A stretch of DNA of 64,000 nt from Oreohelix idahoensis (Eukaryota; Mollusca; Gastropoda; Stylommatophora; Oreohelicidae): NCBI GenBank assembly GCA_024509875.1, contig JAMPIV010014840.1, positions 248,001 to 312,000 on the forward strand. The letters are read 5' to 3'. The position numbers and the translations under genes are program-made. Within the stretch, counting starts at the first letter, position 1. Each line of letters begins with the position of its first letter. Positions 22,756 through 34,355 of this stretch are shown piece by piece. The notes below the pieces were generated by a model. It saw only the letters and a program-made list of their open reading frames with translations. It was not told where the DNA came from and did no database searches.

Positions 22756-22824
22756 TGAAATCCTCGCCGAATTTGACCGACTACAGTCAACAAACACGGA
22801 TACCTATCCTACTACTTGTGCCAG
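22601..22824 (-). repeat. inner part of the right Polinton arm
   Basis: Inverted counterpart of about 11935-12155. It is cut off from the outer part of the arm (41895-44778) by the 19-kb insertion of A and B. Confidence 0.85.
22748..22824 (+). pseudogene. 143-aa protein gene, right-arm copy, 5' piece
   Basis: Starts MKGEILAEFDRLQS like the intact left copy and breaks off after 25 codons at the GCCAG duplicated by element A. The gene resumes at 41900. Confidence 0.8.
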
Positions 22825-24318
22825 TGTTGAAATCTGTTTGATGTAGAAGTAAAGTAGGATTGCACGGAGACTGGAGATGTATAAGGTTGCTCAGTGTAAA
22901 TGTACTGATGAAACGTACTGTTTTCTGTGTTTTGAATGGTAGTACGTTGAGCGTGTCATGTTGTCCTGGGCAGTACCAAGTAGTAGCAAGGAATCTAGGT
23001 CACTAGCGTGAGGTGTCGCCAGGGTTCAGTAGACACATTTCTAATGTCAGTATTCCTGCAGATTCAAACGTGTAATACTTGTATGACAATGTGGTTGATG
23101 GTGTAAGTGTGTAGATAACAGTGCTGATAACACAAAGGCCGTATAGGCTCTTGGACGTCTTCACATTAACTCACACAACCACAAGTAGAAGTCAGTGAAG
23201 TAGGGAATGCTGTTGACGTTTACAATATTTATTTGTGACGTACGATAATACGATGATGATGAACGAAACAGTCAATAGTATACAATCGGGTACATAATAT
23301 GTGTAGTTACAAAGGTCAGCTTCAACCATCACAGATCCTAGACATGTAACAATGTCTTTATCAGTGTTTACAGTTTATGCAATAGCTCTAACCCCTGACT
23401 GAGCCCCGTCAGGTAAGCCCTAGCAAATATATTGCGTAGTACGGGCGATATCATCTATATAAACAAAGTCAATACCATTGTCCTACAATTAGCAAACAGA
23501 CTTCAGACTGGCCTCACATGCCAGATATTTCATTCTGGTAAAGAATAGATATGGTGACAACGAAATCAGGCCGCAGGTCGCGGGCTTCGATAATCAGGTC
23601 ACTCTCAGTTTACACAGGCTCCTGAGATTAAATATACATTTTCTGCCAAATCATACTCCGCCTGCATTGCGGATCCATAAAGATGATTCCTAGGCTTATG
23701 TGTGTAACAGGTCAACTAGACCTAGTCTTGTAGATATGAAGTCATACTGGAGTGCAGTATAATAACTTCTTGTGAGCTTCGCTCACTATGCCGCCATCAG
23801 CGATACATGTACCTGTAAGATCTAAACGAGACGAAAAGATCGAATAGCGTTTTCAGTTACCTTTTTTAAAGAATCCTGACACTCTTAAGTAACACAATAC
23901 AGCCAATACTGGTATAAAGAAAACACTCAGGGACGGAAGAATGCCAAACGGCCATTCCCAGAATTTCCACTCCCTATCGAAAACTTGGCAGAGAGGAATC
24001 TACGGATCGGGACATCCGTTCTAAGCCACAGGTACGCACTCTCTGAATATCGGTCTCCCGGCTTTTGCCGCTAAGACCCCGCGCATGCCCAAAGAGCATG
24101 GACCAGATCGAGGCAAACCCAGACCAGGCGTTTCCGACCAAACGGGTGACAAAGATACACCGTATGATCCTATAAATAGAATTAAGACATGCCAACTCTA
24201 AGACATGTCTAAGACAGGACAACATAAGACAGGAGAAGATAATCAGCAGTCAAACTTGTCACCGAAAGATAATAAACGTTTATCTCTCTTTGATTACATT
24301 AAACCAAACATACATTAG
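22825..24318 (-). repeat. 3' LTR of A, larger piece
   Basis: Matches 40365-41858. It ends at the ATTAG target of element B. No gene is visible. Confidence 0.95.
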
Positions 24319-25399
24319 TGATGCGTGATGCCATATGACGATGGATGGTATCCGCATGTCTGGTTTTGTGTGGTGTGCAGATGTGTTCAGTCAAAACAAT
24401 GTTCATACAAAAATAACAGGGCAATCCACATAGGACGTCAGTAAACTCACGACGTATAAAGTCAATGATTCTTGTAACAGCCGTTGACGTTTTTCTTCAT
24501 TATTTATTGTGGACGCCACAGTGACAAAATGGTTACGCGAATATGTAGGCACATCAAACAGTCATTATCACAGCAACATTCAATACAGCAATAGACGGTA
24601 GACAGCATTACAATGATGAGTCAGATGCATGTTATATTTCATAGTGCTGTAAATGTAGTCAGGTGAAAAACTCCATCCCTTTCTATAACAGCCAGGAGAT
24701 AACCAGATATATGAGATCAGTTCACTCTCCTTAGTCTGACTTCAGCAAGACAGACACGTCTGCCGAAGTATAAATAATGTCCTCAAAAATATCCTCTAGA
24801 TAATAAAGGTTTTTCAAACCTAGTTCATTTAACAAAGTAGCAAGTAATGGTCCTTGGAACCTGCATCAACCGATGCAGTACAATGCAGCGACATGTGAGC
24901 TAGGAAAACATCTCGTGACGACGACTTTCGAAGACAGGCTATGAACCAGAAATCGTTCACGACCAAAAATCGATAGAGTTAATGAAAATGTTAATTTACC
25001 TTGCCTTCCGGAAATACACAGAAATATTATGCCTCCCGGCATGTGCAAATACACTAGAGGTATTATCTCGAATAAACGAAATATCCATAAGAGGACTCTC
25101 ACATTCCTGACAGAACAAAAAAATAGCGGAGATCCCCTCTTCAACGAGGCATCTCTTTCGCCATTCCAAATCGCTCACTCCACTAGTGGTGGGCGGAAAC
25201 CGATCGACCAAGAAGCAAGACAAGTCATGCGCAGTCCAGCGCAAAATGACCACAGCTCAAACTTAACTGCATTCGATACCAACGCGAGAAGACAAATGCT
25301 TACCGAGAAAAGTGACTATAAATTTCAAGCAGTTGTTGCCCTTGCGTTATAAAATAGATATTGAAATAAAACGATGTTGCGAGAATTTATCACGCAACA
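24319..25399 (-). repeat. 3' LTR of B
   Basis: 1081 bp, apparently identical to 32416-33496 at a constant offset of 8097. Small ORFs inside occur in both copies and have no recognisable domain. Confidence 0.95.
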
Positions 25400-26068
25400 T
25401 ATCACCACCTCCTCCCGATAAAAAAAAAAATGTGGAACATATTTTTTTTTTTTCAATATCAAAGAGCATGCGATAAGCGGCTCAAAACGCACGAATTATG
25501 CGCTGATAATTAACTAAATTGCCAAACAATAGGCTAATATACACACAATATACGTATGCAAGTTACTATAATCATCATTAAACAGCATACTCTAATATTG
25601 TCTTTAAAAATGGATGTACAAATCTGATAGGAAAATTTAAATAGTACATTCTTTGACATGTAATGACATAAGTACATAGTAAAGTTAAACTACATGACGA
25701 TCCAGGACATATGCTCTGGTATTCCGAGGGTAAGTACACAATCTAGAACTCGTCATGCTTGATACTAGTAAGGTAAGTCCTCAGCTCAACAATGACATTC
25801 TGAGAAAGTACAAGCAATATAATGCTAATTAATAACTAATATGCTTCATAAGGTACAATACATTATTAATAATTGTGGCTGTTTAGTAAACTAACGGCCC
25901 TTATATTAACTACTCAGTCCTCCTCTATCATCTTAAAAAACGAACAGAAGAAGATGACAACAAAGCACGATAGTGTGTACATATAAAGTAAGTACAGATG
26001 TGCTAATCTATTGTAGAAATATAGGTGTGTTATGACTCTGTAATATATGGAAATATAGGACAGAAGTA
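25400..26068 (-). other. polypurine tract and 3' non-coding region of B
   Basis: On the coding strand GGGAGGAGGTGGTGATA ends directly at the 3' LTR and is the likely polypurine tract, preceded by T and A homopolymers near 25420-25450. The rest of the 670 bp is A+T-rich without a gene. Confidence 0.65.
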
Positions 26069-29000
26069 TTAGTTGGAGTCATGTGGGCATCTAGACAAAA
26101 TGTCAGCCATCACATTATCCGCACCACGGATAGCTCGTACCGTGAAGTGAAAAGGTTGAAGAGCTATAGCATATCGAGTGGATCTCGAACTCTTCAAATT
26201 CTTAGTCTGAATAGCTGTAAGAGCTTTCTGATCAGTCTCTAGAATGAAATGTGCGCCCAGGAGGAATCTTTGTAGTTTTAGAATTGACCAAACCATCGCT
26301 AACAACTCACGGTCTAAAACCGAGTAGTTCCTCTCTGCCGCATTTAGTTTTCTAGAAATGTACATAACAGGATGCAGAGTATTTGCATATTCTTGCATCA
26401 GTGCTGCTCCAATCCCAGTGGATGAAGCATCACTTCGAAGAACAAAAGTCCTATCAAGAGTAGGTAATCTTAAGATGGGAGGAGAAGAAAATATATTCTT
26501 GATTTGGTCTAGTGAAGATTGGCATTCTTCAGACCAACGGACCAGATTAGGCGAACCTTTCTTCAACAATGTTGATAGAGGTGCCATGATCGAAGATAAA
26601 TTTGGAATAAATCTCCCATAAAATTGAAGTAAACCTAAGAGACTCCTAACTTGTTTCTTCGTTTTAGGAACAGAGATGTTCAGTATTTTGGAAGTATTGT
26701 GGTCTTCTGTCTTCAAGAGACCATGACCAACACGATGACCCAGGAAAGAGATTTCACCAAAACCAACAAAAGCTTTAGAAGGTTTTGCTGTCAAATTATT
26801 CTCACGTAGAGTGGACAGTAAGTCATATAACCCTAAATAGTGATCTTCCCAGGTATCACTGAAGAGACAGATGTCATCTAAGTATGCGATGACATCCGAA
26901 CGATGTGACAGAATTCGACGCATCATGCGAACGAAAGTGGCAGGGGCGTTCATGAGACCAAAAGGCATAACATTCCATTGAAATAGACCCCTAGGTGTAG
27001 AAAAAGCAGTAAGAGGTTTGGCATTTGCTCTGCTAAAGGCACTTGCCAATAACCTTTAGACAAGTCAAGTTTAGTGAAGAATCTAGAATTAGAAAGTCTA
27101 ATCAGTAGATCTTCTAACAAAGGCATCGGTTCAGCGTCGAACTTTGTGACCTGATTCAATTTGCGATAATCAACGCAAATTCGTATGTTCTTATCCTTCT
27201 TCCGGACAATAACCATGGAAGAAGAATATGGTGAAGTCGATGGTTCAATTATATTTAATTGAATCATTTCATCCAATTCCTTTTCCACTTGCGACTGAAA
27301 GTGTATAGGAATAGGATACGGCCTAACCCTAATTGGATTATTGTCGGTAAGAATTATGTCATGTTCTATGACATCTGTGTGTCCAGGAATGTCAGTGAGA
27401 ACATCCTGAAATGTTTGTAACATCGACGAGACTTGTCGATGTTCGTCACCAGAAAGATTAGGAGAAACAGAAACGTTTTTTCCAAGATTCCGTGGAATGT
27501 AATGGAACCACTGGAAGGGGAAGATTGACATCTGAGAAGGTAGATTCCTCATCCTGTATGACAGACAGGGATGAATAATGACCGTGAGGTGCAGGAGCAT
27601 CATCCGTTGCCTGGAAAATAGGCAGCAAATAGTCCGGACGTTCGTGAAATTCCGAAAGCATGTTTATGTGGAAAGTTTTATGCTTTCCATCAATATCGAC
27701 CACATAGTCAACATCGGAAATCCGAGAGACTATTGCATACGGACCTTTCCATGCAATAAGAAGTCTATTTTCCCTACTGGGGAGTAGGACGAATGCTTTG
27801 TCACCTGGACAAAGTTGTCGTAGACATCTATTCTTGTTAGCAAACTGCCTTGCCTTCTCTTTAGCAATTTCTGATGAAGCAGTTGCTAGCTTACATGCCT
27901 CAATGATCTTTTGTCTAAGAGCAATGACATACTCATATGAGGATTGAGTTTCATCGCTAATATCATCGGCAGTGATGAGATCGTGTAATAAAGACATAGG
28001 GCCGCGTGGACGCGCGCCAAAGACAAGTTCGAAGGGAGAAAATCCTGTGTGTTCATTAGGGACTTCTCTATAGGCAAAGAGAGCCGCGGGTAAAACCCTG
28101 TCCCCATCTTGAGGATGATCTTCAGTTATCTTACCAAGCAAAGTCTTGAGCGTTCTATTCAGACGCTCAACTAACCCATTAGACATAGGATGGTAGATAC
28201 TACTGAGAGATCGTTCAATATGTAAGGTAGACATTACCTGTGACATAGTGTCAGATATGAGTTGAGTGCCATGGTCTGACAATATTTCTCTGGGGAACCC
28301 CAAGCGAGAAAAATATCAACCAAAGAGCATCTGCGATATCTGGAGTAGATATGCTCTTAAGAGGAATAGCCTCTGGCCAACGTGTGCACATATCGACACA
28401 TGTAAGGATAAACTGATGTCCTCTGGCCGACTTGACCTTAAAAGGGCCAATAATATCTATGGCCATTTTTCTGAAACGGCCGAATAGGAATGTCAGCAGC
28501 CTGGATAGGCGCAGCATGTCGTGGTCCTCTAGATTTGACCTCCTGACATACCTTGCATGATCGGCAGTAAATACGAATGTCCTTATTGACAAAAGGCCAA
28601 AAGAAAGCCGCAAGGACTCTCGACTTCGTACGGGCAAAACCCATATGTCCAGCACATTGCGAGTCATGAGCATGTTGTAATATTTGGACTCTCATGCTCT
28701 TGGGAACAAGAATTTGCGAATGTGCCGACGTAGTCGAATCTTGTACCATACGTACAAGTACGCCGTTTCTCATTGCAATCCAAGATTTTCTATTTGTATC
28801 CTGATTCGGATCACCTTTCTTCGCAAGAACGAAGAATTTTTTTAAGGAAGGATCTTCTTCTTGCAATTTTATGAAAGAGTCACGAGTGATTACTAAGTGA
28901 CTATCTTGGCTATCAACTTCATTATCACTATTCAGTGAAGTTTCGGGTGTTTGTAGAGCTTGTGCTCTTGTAACTACTGCATTTGTAGCTTGCATGTTAT

Positions 29001-29415
29001 TATCTTCCCAAGCAGCAATCTGCTGTGGGGTACACTCCCTAACTCCGTGAATACGACCAATAATAAGGTCCGCAATAGTATTAGGTAAGAGACAAGCATG
29101 CACATCTCCAGTAAAGAAAGGAGTGGCAATGCGAATTACAGCAGTAGGATATTTTTCTAGAGTGCCGCCAAATGTGACACATTTAATAACCCTTCCTGTA
29201 GCACAAGATGGATCTACAAGCGATTGTCTAACACCAATAGTGGTGCATCCGGAATCGAAAAGTAGTGAGACCGGAGTATCATTAACAAGACCCTTATGTA
29301 GGATTAAAGAACCCCTCCCGTCATGCGCAACAGCAGCAGGAAGAGCGGGAAGTGGGTGACCACAACTCAAGTAGTTATGGTACCCGGTTCGAATAAAGTA
29401 CTGCATTGGGGGCAT
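26069..29415 (-). pseudogene. pol: B pol: protease, integrase, reverse transcriptase, RNase H
   Basis: Coding order: SCGH, the second half of the Cys/His motif; protease LFDSGCTTIGVR; integrase zinc domain with HAHDSQCAGHMG and CRSCKVC; core with AIDIIGPF, LSDHGTQL and LVERLNRTL; GPY-type tail (WKGPY, FHINML); RT with CVDYRKLNQ, LDLSKGYWQVP and YLDD; RNase H with RSDASSTG, DRELLAM and ETDQ, ending ADILSRCPHDSN. Frameshifts near 28440-28470, 28290, 27470 and 27000 split it, although all catalytic residues of the three enzymes can still be seen in the separate pieces. It is close to element A over its whole length. Confidence 0.93.
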
Positions 29416-30970
29416 TTGTTTGCTCTCTCAAAGTCAAAAGCAGAACTAGTGACAGCGTCAAAGTTTTTACTATCAACAACATGATTACAGGCTCCCTCAG
29501 TTTCCTGTTGTACAGCATTAGCCTGCTGATATCTCTTTTTTGTGTTGAGATCTACCCCGACTATTATTACCTCTGAAGTTATCAAAGTTATTATTATCTC
29601 TGCAGTTATTATTGTCTCTATTGTAATTGTTATCCTGGTTCGAATTCCAGTTTCCACGATTACTATCATGTTCACATTGATGCGAACATCTATTTGTTTG
29701 GTTCTGAGGTCTTCGGCAGGAATAACCTCTATTACCATATCCTCTTTTGAAATGCTTATAATTATTAGGGTGATAGTAACGAGTACTATCAGGTTGTCTC
29801 CAATTCTTCGAAGAAGAATCACCATGAAATTGATTTCCATGATTTTGACAGAAATTACCGCTACTCTTTCTATCAAAATTTTGTTGGAATCTACGAGCAA
29901 AGTTTTGGCCATACGGAGCTGCCGAAGCAACTGGTAAACCTTATTTCACCTTAGAGTTACCCATGGTTATGTGTGGGTGCGCAGTTACGTATTGGCAACA
30001 GAAATCTTCCATTTCTTTTATTGTTTTAGGTTTACGTTCATGAAGGAAAGCAAGGAAAGACTCATTGACAGACGACATGACTTTGTCTCTAAGTATTAAG
30101 TCCATAAGTCCTTCATAAGTTTTTTCCGTCTTAGATAGTTCAACCCATCGTGAGAAAGTAATGCGTATTCTTGCAATAAACTCGGAGAATTCAACTCCAT
30201 TTTCAGGTACCATGTTTTTTAAATTGTAGACGATAGCCGTCTTCGTTAAGCTGATATTTCTTTAACAAAGCGGCCCTGACAACCTCATAATTGTTCTTGT
30301 CAGGTTCATCCACCATATTTAATATACTTAGAGCTTTACCTGTCAGTATCCCTGATAATTGATAAACATATTTTGCTTTGTCTATGTTATGAGCTGTACA
30401 TGCTTGTTCAAATCTGTCCAGATAGAACATTATGTCATCACTGGAAGGACTAAATGTTGGTAACTTAATCTTAAAAGTATCATTATTAGCCTTACCAGAA
30501 GATGAACCCTTGTTTGAATCATTACCATTACTCATGTTCGTCAATTTCAATTTTTCCAACTCTAAAGCTAAGACCTTTTCTTCATGTTCCATTTTTGCTT
30601 TCTCTTTCCTCTCATCAGACTCTCTCTGTAATCTTCTTTCCTCAGCCTGAGCCTCTTTTTGAAGTCTTTCATTTTCAGCTTCTTTTTCAAGTCTTTTATT
30701 TTCAGCCTCTTTTTGAAGTCTTTCAGCTTCTAGCTGTAGCTGGAGTTTTCTTTCCTCAGCTTCTGATTCCCTTTTTTGTTTTTCCATTTCCATTTGGAAT
30801 CTCTTTTCATCCACCTGCATCTGCAGTTTCTTTTGTTCAGCTTCCATCTGCAGTTTCTTTTGTTCAGCTTCCATTGCTTTATCATATCGAGCAGTTGCAA
30901 ATTCTTCTAACTTATCACCAGTCTTCCCAAGCAATTTACCCTGCTCAATAAAGTGCTCAAATGTAGACAT
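29367..30970 (-). pseudogene. gag: B gag
   Basis: ATG at 30970 (MSTFEHFIEQGKLLGKTG), then a long coiled coil of Gln/Glu/Lys-rich heptads (about residues 30-145), a capsid region (30490-29941), an Asn/Arg/Gly-rich basic segment with scattered Cys/His (RCSHQCEH), and the motif CPQCSTLFEP just before protease. Frameshifts near 30210 and in the Asn-rich segment, a stop at 29941, and a 1-base loss near 29385 interrupt it. No canonical CCHC knuckle is seen. Confidence 0.83.
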
Positions 30971-32415
30971 GATGAGTAATATATAAGTCCAAAACCTGAA
31001 ATAATTAACTAATTTATTTCAAACCTAAGTGTAACAAGTCTTAATTAAGCACTTGTATATTCACATCACCTTATATTATCCCAGTCTCTGTGGGAAACAA
31101 GTCTCCAATCAAAGAACTTGTATATGAAATATCAACAATCAATTCTTGATCATAAGTGCACTTCTCATTCAATAGTGCACGACACTATTCATCATTCATT
31201 TATCATCAGTGTAGTAGTAACAGTGCATTAGCATAGCCCATTAACTAATTACTATAACTGTAAACAATGACTATGTAAACACATGCAGAATGTAAACATT
31301 GAAAATGTAAACAATACAAACAATGTAAACAATAACAATGTAAACAATAACAAAGATCAGCAACAATACAAAAACGTTCGCAGAAATCAACTAAAAATAA
31401 AGCAGAAATTAATGAAATATCACAAAAAATGTGACGATATCTGCGATAGAATTAAACAAAATACATGACACCACAGTGTATAAACAAAAATGTTGTATGA
31501 AACTAAATTATAGACAAGAGTAGGCTAACAAATACAAACAAATCAAAACAAAACTAAAGAATGCGAAATAATAACGAAAACAATATTAAAACATGTCATC
31601 ACAGCTAACATAAATAGCAACAGAAGTCGCTTAGCAAATTCCAGTATTGGAAATTTGCAAACCTTACAGAAAACGCTCACAATAGACGACCTCTATGACG
31701 TGGCATAATCTAACGGAGACACCACCCAACCGAGAACCCGCTGAAATATAAACATATAAATATACGAATAACATATAAACATATAACATATAGAATGAGA
31801 TGATACACAGAAGACTCAGCAGAAGTATAAGGGCACAGTTTACATACAAACAGGCCACTTAACTTATAGGCTTCCAATCGTAGAACAGCAGAAAAAACGG
31901 ATGTCAATCAACGTCCTAAAGAGCGAAGCTCCAACGATGATGGCACATCTGAACTGCTTCCACTGCTAACACGATGGTACAAGAGCTTCTGAAATACTGT
32001 GTGTTGAGTTGTTTCGGCACTTGACCTTCTAATCCAAAAGTAAGTTGATGGAAATCGGTACTTGGCCTTCTTCAGAAAACAACCCGTTTCAACCGGCACT
32101 TGACCTTCACAAAAACGACAGCACTGGAACCTTGACAGCAGCAACTTGCTTGACTTGCGTAAAAGATAACAGCAGTCCGAGTTATCCGGCAACATGTAAC
32201 AACGCCGGGTACTGTCAAATTCTTGTTTCCGTCAAAAAGTTGAAATTTTGACTTTTACCGGGCAACGCCGAGTACTTTGAAAATTTTGAAGATGTTGACT
32301 GTATTGAAGAATGTTAATTTCTTGAAGGATGCTGATGAATTCTTGTTGAAAATGAAGTGGGTAAGGGACCCCGTGTTTGCTGGTACCAGAATCAAACCAG
32401 CTTATGGCCACCAAA
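30971..32415 (-). other. leader of B with primer binding site
   Basis: 1.4 kb from 5' LTR to gag ATG. Two bases after the LTR the coding strand reads TGGTGGCCATAAGC, the position of a primer site; element A begins TGGTGGACCAG in the same place. The tRNA is not identified. The leader has an AATGTAAAC-type short repeat (31285-31350) and three copies of a GGCACTTGACCTTC-like word (32015-32110), but no gene. Confidence 0.6.
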
Positions 32416-33496
32416 TGATGCGTGATGCCATATGACGATGGATGGTATCCGCATGTCTGGTTTTGTGTGGTGTGCAGATGTGTTCAGTCAAAACAATGTT
32501 CATACAAAAATAACAGGGCAATCCACATAGGACGTCAGTAAACTCACGACGTATAAAGTCAATGATTCTTGTAACAGCCGTTGACGTTTTTCTTCATTAT
32601 TTATTGTGGACGCCACAGTGACAAAATGGTTACGCGAATATGTAGGCACATCAAACAGTCATTATCACAGCAACATTCAATACAGCAATAGACGGTAGAC
32701 AGCATTACAATGATGAGTCAGATGCATGTTATATTTCATAGTGCTGTAAATGTAGTCAGGTGAAAAACTCCATCCCTTTCTATAACAGCCAGGAGATAAC
32801 CAGATATATGAGATCAGTTCACTCTCCTTAGTCTGACTTCAGCAAGACAGACACGTCTGCCGAAGTATAAATAATGTCCTCAAAAATATCCTCTAGATAA
32901 TAAAGGTTTTTCAAACCTAGTTCATTTAACAAAGTAGCAAGTAATGGTCCTTGGAACCTGCATCAACCGATGCAGTACAATGCAGCGACATGTGAGCTAG
33001 GAAAACATCTCGTGACGACGACTTTCGAAGACAGGCTATGAACCAGAAATCGTTCACGACCAAAAATCGATAGAGTTAATGAAAATGTTAATTTACCTTG
33101 CCTTCCGGAAATACACAGAAATATTATGCCTCCCGGCATGTGCAAATACACTAGAGGTATTATCTCGAATAAACGAAATATCCATAAGAGGACTCTCACA
33201 TTCCTGACAGAACAAAAAAATAGCGGAGATCCCCTCTTCAACGAGGCATCTCTTTCGCCATTCCAAATCGCTCACTCCACTAGTGGTGGGCGGAAACCGA
33301 TCGACCAAGAAGCAAGACAAGTCATGCGCAGTCCAGCGCAAAATGACCACAGCTCAAACTTAACTGCATTCGATACCAACGCGAGAAGACAAATGCTTAC
33401 CGAGAAAAGTGACTATAAATTTCAAGCAGTTGTTGCCCTTGCGTTATAAAATAGATATTGAAATAAAACGATGTTGCGAGAATTTATCACGCAACA
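32416..33496 (-). repeat. 5' LTR of B
   Basis: Partner of 24319-25399 and equal in length. Confidence 0.95.
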
Positions 33497-33501
33497 ATTA
33501 G

Positions 33502-33538
33502 GTTGGTGTTTTTTTCACCGTCGAAAATGACGATAACA
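33502..33538 (-). repeat. 3' LTR of A, short piece beyond B
   Basis: The 37 bases after the right copy of ATTAG match the end of the other A LTR (41858-41894), which proves that B landed inside the A LTR near its coding-strand start. Confidence 0.92.
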
Positions 33539-34355
33539 TTACCACACCTCCCGGGGAAAAAAAATGGCACATTAAAAAAATAATACATCTATGAGCCAAG
33601 TACATTAAGCTCACAACTCATGAGTAATGCGCCGATGAAAGGATCACCAAAATAATAACATCATAATGTCAGATCCAATCGACGCACAGAAGTGCGTCTG
33701 GTGAGAAGAAAAAAATCTCACCAGATAGGAGAAACTATTTTCTCAAAGTAAATATATATCCGGGGAGGTGTTACCAACCAACTCAAAAGTGCAGGTAATG
33801 CTACAACAAAAATTCATATCAATGTGTATAAATGGTGAATGACAATTTCCATTAAGAGATTACAACAACATCGAAATCTCACGACGTATAATGCATATAT
33901 AAGCATAAATTCAAATGGTCAATCATTAACAACATTAACAACAATATCTGAAGACGTTAGAAGACCAAGACGATGCTCTTTCGGAGATGTCTTGTAAGCA
34001 AAATCCTCAAGGAACATCAGGACGTCTATAGAAGTCATCGTAGATATACAGCGTTCCAACATATCACACCGGTTTGCTGAGAACAATACAAATAGTACAT
34101 TTCTTAGAATGTTGTAATGTACCATAGTCACTTAATATATATCTAAACTATAAATGTGGCCGTATTAATTTTTTCGACCTTTATTTCATATGAAACAAAG
34201 CCTTCCTCTGTTTTACCGCAGACGGTAACAGAGAAAGCGAGTAATCAATACATAACCATGAGTTTAGACAAAGTGACAACAAGTGTTACAGAAGCATGTT
34301 ATAGTAAGGATAGATCATAACTTTAGATATGTAATAGTAAATCTAGACAAAAGAG
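33539..34355 (-). other. polypurine tract and 3' non-coding region of A
   Basis: CCCCGGGAGGTGTGGTAA on the coding strand ends at the LTR. The remaining 800 bp between RNase H and the tract carry no credible ORF. Confidence 0.65.

Larger units (their letters stand above)
24319..33496 (-). mobile_element. Gypsy (Gmr1-like) LTR element B nested in the LTR of A
   Basis: LTRs 24319-25399 and 32416-33496 are both 1081 bp. The TSD ATTAG is at 24314-24318 and 33497-33501. On the coding strand the termini are TGTTGCGTGAT and ATCACGCATCA, an imperfect inverted pair. Minus-strand gag and pol have the order protease, integrase, RT, RNase H. The LTRs look identical wherever I compared them, so B is the youngest insertion here, consistent with its innermost position; yet its coding region carries several frameshifts. 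Confidence 0.95.

Noticed and set aside
24866..25352. ORFs of 85-107 aa repeated identically at 32963-33449
   Set aside because: They lie in the two LTRs of B; identity reflects LTR duplication, and overlapping opposite-strand frames show no domain.
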